Below are positions 35,933 to 43,487 of a stretch of DNA of 64,000 nucleotides, in pieces. Each line of letters begins with the position of its first letter. Positions within the stretch are counted from its first letter, which is position 1. Both the position numbers and the translations under genes were made by a program. The DNA lies in contig CAZIKB010000018.1 in the NCBI GenBank assembly GCA_964539665.1, forward strand, positions 1 through 64,000, written 5' to 3'. The DNA comes from CAZIKB01 sp964539665. GTDB lineage: Bacteria; Zhuqueibacterota; Zhuqueibacteria; Oceanimicrobiales; Oceanimicrobiaceae. The notes beneath the pieces were generated by a model. That model was not told the origin of the DNA. It ran no database searches and saw only the letters and a program-made list of their open reading frames with translations.

Positions 35933-36913
35933 ATGCATATATTAATGCTTACGTCTGAATGGCGTCCTGATATAGAAAGGCAGGTAGAATCTCTTCAGAA
36001 AGCAGGAGTTCTGGTTGATCTGTTTCAATTCAGAGGAGCTAAGAATCCTGTAAACTACCTGAAAGCCTGGTTTCGTGTACAAAAAAAAATAATTAATAAT
36101 ACCTACGACTTAGTACATGCACAATGGGGGCAGAGTGGGGTATTAGCTTTGCCGAAGAAATTACCACTGGTTATCACATATCGTGGTAGTGATCTGAAAG
36201 GCATAGTAAATAATAATGGTAACTATACCTTTTCAGGTTGCATCCTTAAATGGATTTCTAAAATCACCGCGCTTTTGTCGGATGAAGTAATTGTTATGTC
36301 CGAGCAGTTAGCTCATCATCTGCCTAAACGGTCATTTCAGATCATTCCAAGTGGTCTTGATCTTGAGCTTTTCAAACCAATGGATCGTGAAGAGGCACGT
36401 CGAAAGTTAGGTATGCCTGTTGATAAACAATTTGTTCTGTTTGTCACTTCGTACGAAGATCCGGTAAAACGCTATGAGCTGGCCCAGGCAAGCGTAGCAA
36501 GATTAAATCACAATTTAAAGGTTGAACTTCTCGTTGCTAATCAAGTACCTTACAGTCAGATGCCGGTTTATATGAACGCTTGTGATGCCCTGTTGTTAAC
36601 CTCTTTACATGAGGGTTCTCCCAATGCTGTAAAAGAAGCCTTAGCCTGTAATCTACCAGTAGTGTCTGTAGATGTGGGTGATGTACGTGAACGCATCCAA
36701 TCAATCGAGGGATGTATTGTTTGTGAAGATGACGAAATTGAGACAATTGCAGCAGGTTTACGAAGGACATTAGAAAGAAATAAACGAATCTCAGGACGAG
36801 AATCCATTCTGGCTTTAGATGAGGAGATTCTAACAGAACGTGTAATATCGGTATATCATGATGCCGCAACAACAGGAAAACAAATGACCGTTAATTCTTT
36901 CAGACAACTATAA
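35933..36913 (+). CDS. Family 4 glycosyltransferase
   Basis: The 326-residue protein is a compact GT4 enzyme, shorter than the 370-390 residues usual here. It has LTSEWRPDIERQVESLQKAG in the N-terminal lobe, AQWGQSG, YRGSDLKG, the acceptor-lobe switch IPSGLDLELF, and the donor E-x7-E motif in HEGSPNAVKEALA. Short forms with this opening are common in exopolysaccharide loci. It lies about 110 bases after the previous GT4 gene, separated by a repeat, so it may be a separate translational unit. Confidence 0.85.
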   Translation: MHILMLTSEWRPDIERQVESLQKAGVLVDLFQFRGAKNPVNYLKAWFRVQKKIINNTYDLVHAQWGQSGVLALPKKLPLVITYRGSDLKGIVNNNGNYTFSGCILKWISKITALLSDEVIVMSEQLAHHLPKRSFQIIPSGLDLELFKPMDREEARRKLGMPVDKQFVLFVTSYEDPVKRYELAQASVARLNHNLKVELLVANQVPYSQMPVYMNACDALLLTSLHEGSPNAVKEALACNLPVVSVDVGDVRERIQSIEGCIVCEDDEIETIAAGLRRTLERNKRISGRESILALDEEILTERVISVYHDAATTGKQMTVNSFRQL

Positions 36914-36945
36914 TCTACAGAATTCAATCTTTGTTAACAATATTT

Positions 36946-37761
36946 ATGAATAATTCAGGCTATGAGCCTCATCTTTGCAAGCCTTGTGAATATTATATGA
37001 GTACAAGAATTCATGATGATCATCTTAATTATTTTAAAAAGCAATACAACCTCTGGGAAAAATATTGGCTTAGATATGGTCTTCACAATTTGATTCTTCC
37101 TGATTTTGAAGGCAAAAAAGTATTGGATTTTGGGTGTGGTCACGGAGCTTTTGTAATCAGGGCAGCTCAAACTGGCGCTGTCAGGGCGGTCGGCCTTGAT
37201 ATTAATGCTAAGCGTTTACGTACTGCTCAATATATATTGGACAATTCTTATCCAGAGCTTAAGAAACGTGTAGGCTTTGTGCAAAAGCCTTTAAATGAAT
37301 ACACAGTAGAGAAGTTTGACATCATTTTTTCAAATGAGGTTTTTGAGCATATACATGACCTGGTTGAAACAATCAAGTGTCTCTATAATCTACTCAAACA
37401 CGATGGTTTATTATATGCATCGTGGGGACCTCTTTGGAATTCATTTGATGGTGGACATGATTTAGGACGTATTGGAGGCATTCGCATACCTTTTGGCCAC
37501 TTATTATTTAAAGAACGTGCATTACAAAAGTATAATAAAAAGAATCCCGCCCAGGTTGTAAAATCAATTGAAGATGTTGGTCTGAATGGTTATTCGCTTA
37601 AAGATTACATCGAAATTATAGAACACTCACCATTTGAAATTTTGTCCTGGAAAGTAAATATGGGCTCACACCCGCTCTATAAATTCCTTAGAATGGGCGC
37701 CTCGTTTCCTCTCTTTCGAGAACACTTAACACAAAATATATATATGATATTAAGAAAGTAA
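36946..37761 (+). CDS. Class I SAM-dependent methyltransferase
   Basis: The 271-residue methyltransferase has motif I VLDFGCGHGAF at about 52-62, an acidic motif II in GLDINAKRL, and FSNEVFEHIHDLVE followed by DGLLYASWGPLWN as the motif III region. The last phrase resembles enzymes acting on sugar or lipid-linked acceptors. The frame opens at a TTG at 36931, but ATG at 36946 is more likely. A later ATG at 36997 is possible. The sequence around the start is shared with a site near 57040, which leaves the exact start uncertain. Confidence 0.82.
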   Translation: MNNSGYEPHLCKPCEYYMSTRIHDDHLNYFKKQYNLWEKYWLRYGLHNLILPDFEGKKVLDFGCGHGAFVIRAAQTGAVRAVGLDINAKRLRTAQYILDNSYPELKKRVGFVQKPLNEYTVEKFDIIFSNEVFEHIHDLVETIKCLYNLLKHDGLLYASWGPLWNSFDGGHDLGRIGGIRIPFGHLLFKERALQKYNKKNPAQVVKSIEDVGLNGYSLKDYIEIIEHSPFEILSWKVNMGSHPLYKFLRMGASFPLFREHLTQNIYMILRK

Positions 37762-37815
37762 TTCAGAATGTTTTAAGGCATTGTTGAATTTTAATTGAAA
37801 CTTAGGAGTCATAAT

Positions 37816-39135
37816 ATGAATGTCTTAGTATGGGGGCTTGGTTATGTAGGTACAGTATCTGCCGCCTGTTTCGCTCGAATGGGTCATAATATTACAGGTA
37901 TAGATCCAAATCTCACAAAAGTTCAGACCCTCAATTCCGGACGCAGCGCTATCAAAGAACCTGGACTTGAGAATCTAATCGATGAGGCTGTTAAAGCAGG
38001 CCGGTTAAGAGCCGTAGAAAAAGGAACTAATCTTTTAAATCAGGCCGAGATTTCACTGATCTGTGTGGGAACGCCTAGTGCGGCGGATGGCAGCCCGGTA
38101 TTAGATTTTATCCGAAATGTTGCTGTCGATATCGGTCGTGGTTTGCGAAATACAAATTCTTATCATGTCGTCGTATTACGAAGTACGGTGTTCCCCGGCA
38201 CAACCAGGGCAGTCTTAGGCTCTCTTATAGAAGAGCATTCAGGCCTGAAATTAGACAGTGATTTTGGCTTGGTCGCTAATCCGGAATTTCTTCGTGAAAC
38301 AAGTGCAATTCGTGATTTTTACGCTCCTCCTTACACGATCATTGGAGCATATAACGAACGTTCTGGTGATGTGGTTGAACAACTGTATGAAGACATTGAT
38401 GCACCTGTTCTTCGGGTGGTTCCCGAAGAGGCGGAATTACTCAAACTGGTTAACAACTCATTTCATGGACTAAAAATTGGATTTGCAAATGAAATCGGTC
38501 GAATATGCGAACGACTTGGAATAAATAGTCATGCGATTATGCAAATGGTTTGTGCTGATACTAAACTCAACATTTCAAAAGCTTACATGAAACCAGGTTT
38601 CGCTTTTGGTGGTTCATGCCTGCCTAAAGATATTCGTTCGATATCCTATAATGCCCAAAGATTAGGTGCGAAAGTTCCGATTCTGGATGCAATCCTGCCA
38701 TCTAACAACATCCAGGTTGAGGAGGCTCTAATAAAGATACAAGAGATGAGGGTTAAGCGTGTAGGAGTATTGGGCCTGAGTTTTAAACCTGACACCGATG
38801 ATCTTCGCGAGAGTCCCATGATTACTTTAATCAGACACTTATGGCAAGACGGTATCGATGTTTTGGTGCATGATCCTGATGTTCAACCAGAATTAATGTT
38901 AGGGGGTAATAAGGAATACCTGGAACGTCAATTACCTCAAATCAACCAAATTTTACGTGCAAAAATCGAAGATGTGTTGGACGATTGCCAGGTTATTGTT
39001 GTAAGTCAAAAACGACCTGAATTTGAAGAGGCGTTGAGAGGTCTCAATGGCAAGGCGGCGATTTTAGATTTAGAACATTTGATCGATGAGCCTGCTGAAT
39101 TAGGCATATCAAAATATTGTGGAATTTCATGGTGA
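37816..39135 (+). CDS. algD: GDP-mannose 6-dehydrogenase (AlgD-like)
   Basis: This NAD-dependent enzyme oxidises GDP-mannose to GDP-mannuronate in two steps. The 439-residue length, NAD loop GLGYVG at 7-12, CVGTPS, RSTVFPGT, NPEFLRE, and the catalytic cysteine C268 in GGSCLPKDI agree with AlgD-type enzymes rather than UDP-glucose dehydrogenases in both spacing and wording. AGGAG lies just before the ATG at 37816, so I reject the in-frame TTG at 37795. It supplies an acidic sugar for the polysaccharide. UDP-sugar use cannot be fully excluded. Confidence 0.82.
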   Translation: MNVLVWGLGYVGTVSAACFARMGHNITGIDPNLTKVQTLNSGRSAIKEPGLENLIDEAVKAGRLRAVEKGTNLLNQAEISLICVGTPSAADGSPVLDFIRNVAVDIGRGLRNTNSYHVVVLRSTVFPGTTRAVLGSLIEEHSGLKLDSDFGLVANPEFLRETSAIRDFYAPPYTIIGAYNERSGDVVEQLYEDIDAPVLRVVPEEAELLKLVNNSFHGLKIGFANEIGRICERLGINSHAIMQMVCADTKLNISKAYMKPGFAFGGSCLPKDIRSISYNAQRLGAKVPILDAILPSNNIQVEEALIKIQEMRVKRVGVLGLSFKPDTDDLRESPMITLIRHLWQDGIDVLVHDPDVQPELMLGGNKEYLERQLPQINQILRAKIEDVLDDCQVIVVSQKRPEFEEALRGLNGKAAILDLEHLIDEPAELGISKYCGISW

Positions 39136-40373
39136 AGAACTCCAGAAAACGTTGGCTTATTCTTACTCAATATTATCCCCCTGAAATAGGCGCTCCACAA
39201 ATCCGTTTACATGCGATGGCGCGGGAATTACAACAAGCAGGAATCGATGTGGAGGTTTTGACTGCAATTCCTAATTATCCAATTGGCAAGATATTTCCGG
39301 GCTATCAAAACCGTCTCATGCTGAATGAGCAAATTGACGGCATACAAGTTAAACGAGTATGGATTTATGCTGCTAACGGGAAATCTGCCAGAATAAGATT
39401 GCTTAATTATTTGAGTTTCACGTTTGCTGCTTTAGTGGTTACATTAATTCGGCGTCGTCCGGATGTTTTATTTGTAGAATCCCAACCCTTATCCTTAGGA
39501 TTTATTGCTATACTAATGAAATGGTTACGACGGGTACCCTACATTTATAATGTGCCGGACCTGCAGGTTGACGTGGCAAGACAATTAGGATTCATGAAAA
39601 ATGAAACATTCCTGCAAATTGCCTTGCGCCTGGAAAATTATTTTTTGCGTAGCTCCTGGAAAGTATCAACCGTAACCCAACGATTTATCAGTCACTTTCA
39701 GAGTCGGGGATTATGCCGCGAGCAGCTTTCGTTTTTACCAAATGGTGCAGATAGTACGTTTCTGTGTCCGGGACCACAGGATAATGAGATGTTGAATCGT
39801 TGGGGCTTGCACAATAAAAAGGTCTTTTTATATGTGGGCACTCATGCATACTATCACGGATTGGACACTTTAATCCATGCAGCAAAACTGCTACAGGATA
39901 GAAATGATATAGCTTTTTTGATGATCGGCAATGGACCTGAAAGAGAACGAATAATGAAATTAGCAGAAAATCTGAAATTAAATAATATTGTTTTTGGGCA
40001 ATCCCCCTATGAAGAAATGGATCGCTTGTATTCTATTACTTATGCTTCCATCGCAATGTTACGAGACATGGCTGTGGCTGAAAATATGCGGCTTTCTAAA
40101 ATTTTCCCGGCTTTAAGTTGTGGAGTACCGGTCATATATGCTGGATTTGGTGAGGCAGCTACTCTGATTGAAAATAAGAGTTGCGGGATTGCTCTTGAGC
40201 CTGAAAATGCAAAGCTATTGGCTCAGACTATTCGAGAATTAGCTGACAACCAAACAGCTCGTGATGATATGGGCCATGCCGGTAGAAAATGGGTCATGTC
40301 AGAATATAACTGGTCAATTATTATAAAAAAGTGGTTGGAAGAGTTAGAGCTTACAGATGTACAGGCAAATTAG
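39129..40373 (+). CDS. Family 4 glycosyltransferase (WcaI-like)
   Basis: The 414-residue GT-B enzyme opens with ILTQYYPPEIGAPQIRL, a phrase typical of WcaI/FucNAc-type GT4 transferases. It continues with TAIPNYPIGKI, YIYNVPDLQ, FLPNGADSTFL and VGTHAYYHGL. The donor loop is variant: AENMRLSKIFPALSCGVPV replaces the standard E-x7-E. The ATG at 39129 lies inside the algD stop region (overlap of 7 bases). A hydrophobic stretch at about 89-125 could give membrane association. It may act early in assembly, on the priming sugar made by the genes just downstream. Confidence 0.86.
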   Translation: MVKNSRKRWLILTQYYPPEIGAPQIRLHAMARELQQAGIDVEVLTAIPNYPIGKIFPGYQNRLMLNEQIDGIQVKRVWIYAANGKSARIRLLNYLSFTFAALVVTLIRRRPDVLFVESQPLSLGFIAILMKWLRRVPYIYNVPDLQVDVARQLGFMKNETFLQIALRLENYFLRSSWKVSTVTQRFISHFQSRGLCREQLSFLPNGADSTFLCPGPQDNEMLNRWGLHNKKVFLYVGTHAYYHGLDTLIHAAKLLQDRNDIAFLMIGNGPERERIMKLAENLKLNNIVFGQSPYEEMDRLYSITYASIAMLRDMAVAENMRLSKIFPALSCGVPVIYAGFGEAATLIENKSCGIALEPENAKLLAQTIRELADNQTARDDMGHAGRKWVMSEYNWSIIIKKWLEELELTDVQAN

Positions 40374-40515
40374 CAGGGTTAATAAAATTAATAATCTACC
40401 CTTGTTCTTAAAATGTTTGATTAGTCCAGGTGCAGCGAAGTTGCAAGTGACATATAAATTTCAAAACACAAAAATCAAATTTCATATCCCGTACTTTCAC
40501 GGTCTTTTTAGAGAT

Positions 40516-42057
40516 ATGAGTAGTTTTCTGCAAAGAGTAATCAGCATAGTAATTGCGCTTGGTGTTTTTCAAGTTGCATTTGCTCAGGAAATCGCAACCG
40601 ACTTCTGGCCGGCACGGCATTTAGCCATCTTACATGATTTTGGCTACAACTGGTCTACCAACACGGTATTTAAACCTTATCGATGGGAACGTGTGTGGAA
40701 TCTGGTTCAGAATGATGATATGGAATCAAATTCGGGTCTGGATTGGATTATACAGGACATGGTTGAGGAAACAAATTCTGGTTTATTTAGTGAATCAACC
40801 TCCAGGGATACTTTAAATTTGAGGTGGTGGAACGGTCTTTTATTGAAACAGCCAGTTGGCAAAGGAGGACCATTTCCTGAATTTTCAGGCTCCCCTTTTA
40901 GTAAACTGACATTCTGGTTTAAGCAAAAACTTAGTCTGCAACTTTATCTTCGAATGACAAATGATCCAACCAGTTTGCAGCATTTTACAGGGCGTCCAAG
41001 GGAAATTCGACGATTCGGTTTAAATGCAGCTGAATTTGATTATGCTGCATTAAGCTACCACAACAATTGGCTCACAGTGCAGTTCGGCCGCGGGCGACAA
41101 GCGTGGGGAGCTTTTGAATCAAATAATTTGGTGCTTTCTTCCAATAGTCCAGCCTATGAGCATTTAATGCTCGAAGCCCGGTATAAACGTTATAAGGGGA
41201 GATTTTTTTACGGATTTTTGGAATCTATCATGGCAAATGATAGCAACATTAATCGGTACCTGGTAGGGCATGCTATTGAATATTCAAATCACCGAAACTT
41301 GTTGATAGGTTTCTCAGAGTTAATAATTTTCTCTGGTATAGATCGCCCACTGGATCTCTCTTTTTTAAATCCTTTCCTGCCTGCAATTGAAGTCGAACTT
41401 AATGACCGCACAAATAAGCAGGTTGGTCCGGAAAGTTCGAATGCAGTTTGGTCTCTTTTGGTGGATTGGATGGTCATTCCAGGATTACGCGTCTCAGCAA
41501 ATTTTACCATTGATGAATTCCAATTTGACAACAAGGATCGGGAAAAGGGAAGGCCGGACGCTATTGCCTATCATTTAAAAACGGCTTATTCGAAAACTAT
41601 TGGAAGTATTGGTGTGACAACTTTTTTCGATTATAGCAGAATTGGCACGTTTACTTTTAGTCATTTCCAGAGTAGCAATAATTTTGTTTCACGCGGGCTC
41701 CCGATTGGCAGTGAGCTTGGAAATGATTCGGATCGATTGCAATTAGGGGTAAGGTTGCTTTTGCCAATCAGGGTTATTTTTTCATCATCTTTTGGAATCC
41801 AGCGCAGTGGAGAACGAAACCTATTGAATAATCCATATTTAGCTTTTTCTGAAGAAGAGTTCCAGGCTGGTCCATTTCCCAGCGGAACTGTTCAAAAAAC
41901 ACATTTTATTGATTGGCGAATAAATTATTCGGTTAAAAAAAATATTGAAATAGATGTTTCCGGACGCTTCTCGAGCATGTCAGGTCCATTTAATGACAAC
42001 CAAAATTATCTTGTTTTCTCAATCAACACTTATTTACCATGGTGGTTTGGATTTTAG
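40516..42057 (+). CDS. Capsule assembly Wzi-family outer-membrane protein
   Basis: Wzi-type beta-barrels anchor or organise capsule at the cell surface. The 513-residue protein starts with a clear signal peptide (FLQRVISIVIALGVFQVAFA, cleaved before QE). A barrel follows with alternating polar/hydrophobic strands and the family phrase FGRGRQAWGAFESNNLVLS, then YEHLMLEARY and a final strand ending in WWFGF, the aromatic C-terminus expected for outer-membrane insertion. A longer frame begins at 40357 but would bury the signal peptide, so I chose the ATG at 40516. It supports a capsule or bound exopolysaccharide as the product of this locus. Confidence 0.82.
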   Translation: MSSFLQRVISIVIALGVFQVAFAQEIATDFWPARHLAILHDFGYNWSTNTVFKPYRWERVWNLVQNDDMESNSGLDWIIQDMVEETNSGLFSESTSRDTLNLRWWNGLLLKQPVGKGGPFPEFSGSPFSKLTFWFKQKLSLQLYLRMTNDPTSLQHFTGRPREIRRFGLNAAEFDYAALSYHNNWLTVQFGRGRQAWGAFESNNLVLSSNSPAYEHLMLEARYKRYKGRFFYGFLESIMANDSNINRYLVGHAIEYSNHRNLLIGFSELIIFSGIDRPLDLSFLNPFLPAIEVELNDRTNKQVGPESSNAVWSLLVDWMVIPGLRVSANFTIDEFQFDNKDREKGRPDAIAYHLKTAYSKTIGSIGVTTFFDYSRIGTFTFSHFQSSNNFVSRGLPIGSELGNDSDRLQLGVRLLLPIRVIFSSSFGIQRSGERNLLNNPYLAFSEEEFQAGPFPSGTVQKTHFIDWRINYSVKKNIEIDVSGRFSSMSGPFNDNQNYLVFSINTYLPWWFGF

Positions 42058-42058
42058 A

Positions 42059-43381
42059 ATGAACATTCCTTTTCACAGACCTTCTCTTGATGATGATGAT
42101 ATTCATGCGGTAACTGAAACGCTTAAAAGCGGCTGGATTACTACTGGCCCCACTGCAATAAAATTTCAGAATGCTTTTGCTGAGTATACAGGCGCAAAGC
42201 ATGCGATTGCTTTGAATTCTTGTACTGCGGCTATGCATTTAGCGCTGCAGGCGCTTGGAATTGGTCGGGGAGATTTAGTTATAACAACTCCATACACGTT
42301 TGTAGCAACTGCGGAGGCAATTCAATACGTTGGTGCGATTCCTGTATTTGTGGATATTCAGGAAACGGACTTTAATTTGTCTCCACAAAAAGTAGAAGAT
42401 CGCATTAATAATTGGAACTATGAGCGAGATAATGAGTGCAGACCGCACCATCATGCTATCCTGCCAGTTCATATTGCTGGTCAACCATGTGACATGGTTA
42501 ACTTAAAGCGAATAGCCGACGAGCATAATTTGGCATTGGTTGAAGATGCCGCACATTGTCTTGAAGGAGAAATTCGAACTACCGAATGCGCAATTTGGAA
42601 TTCGGAATTTGATACTCGAAATTCAAAACTTGCTGCTCGGGATTTTCATGATCACAGTTGGTTAAAAGTTGGCAACATTAGTGACGCCACCTGTTTCAGT
42701 TTTTATGCAACAAAAAACATTACTACTGGTGAAGGCGGTATGATCACTACAAATGATGACGATTTAGCAGCACAAATGCGGATTTTATCCTTGCATGGGA
42801 TGAGCAAAGACGCCTGGAAACGCTATGCCAATGAAGGATCCTGGTATTATGAAATTGTTGCGCAAGGATATAAATATAACATGACAGATATTGCCGCTGC
42901 ATTGGGATTGTCTCAACTGCGAAAAGCTAAAAGGATGCATGCAACTCGTAAGATGTACGCGGATTTTTTAATTCGTGAATTGGGTCAATTAGATGAAATC
43001 ATTTTACCACACGAATCACCCAATGTTAACCATGCCTGGCATTTATTTATCATTCGATTACGTCTTGATTTATTAAATATATCGAGAAATGAATTTATTT
43101 TAGAATTACAAAAACAAGGTGTGCAAACATCAGTTCATTTTATTCCACTACATTTACAACCTTTTTTTCAGAAAAAATACAATTATCATAGAGGTGATTT
43201 TCCAGTGGCAGAAAAAGTTTATGAATCTGCTGTCTCCCTGCCGTTTTATCCTGACATGTCTGAAGAAGAGATAAGTTATGTAGCCAAATGTGTGAAGGAA
43301 ACGATTAAAAACAACATCCGCGAGCAAGTAATTCATTTGAATGCGATAGATTTGAATGCCATAGAGGAGCGTCCACAATAG
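42059..43381 (+). CDS. DegT/DnrJ/EryC1/StrS-family aminotransferase with a repeat-derived insert
   Basis: The 440-residue PLP enzyme converts a 4-keto-6-deoxy nucleotide sugar to the 4-amino sugar. Motifs include SGWITTGP, NSCTAAMHLAL, EDAAHCL (PLP-aspartate) and SFYATKNITTGEGGMI, whose lysine (about 218) forms the aldimine. An unusual stretch of about 25-30 residues after LEGE (about 170-198) is encoded by sequence made of TTCGAA/TTCGGAATT steps, like the intergenic palindromes of this genome. The frame opens earlier at 41954, but ATG at 42059, one base after the Wzi stop, gives the normal N-terminus. It pairs with the dehydratase domain encoded next. Confidence 0.87.
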   Translation: MNIPFHRPSLDDDDIHAVTETLKSGWITTGPTAIKFQNAFAEYTGAKHAIALNSCTAAMHLALQALGIGRGDLVITTPYTFVATAEAIQYVGAIPVFVDIQETDFNLSPQKVEDRINNWNYERDNECRPHHHAILPVHIAGQPCDMVNLKRIADEHNLALVEDAAHCLEGEIRTTECAIWNSEFDTRNSKLAARDFHDHSWLKVGNISDATCFSFYATKNITTGEGGMITTNDDDLAAQMRILSLHGMSKDAWKRYANEGSWYYEIVAQGYKYNMTDIAAALGLSQLRKAKRMHATRKMYADFLIRELGQLDEIILPHESPNVNHAWHLFIIRLRLDLLNISRNEFILELQKQGVQTSVHFIPLHLQPFFQKKYNYHRGDFPVAEKVYESAVSLPFYPDMSEEEISYVAKCVKETIKNNIREQVIHLNAIDLNAIEERPQ

Positions 43382-43487
43382 ACCTTGCTATATATTTTTT
43401 ACCTGCTTTTACAGAAGCAGACTGGATTTATAGTAAATAATGTCAAATTCAAAAAATAATGAATAATTTATAATACTATGAAGCGCC

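Noticed and set aside
36537..36872. A 111-codon minus-strand frame opposite the GT4 gene
   Set aside because: It is antisense to the conserved donor-binding region, is histidine-rich by reverse complement, and has no supporting signal.
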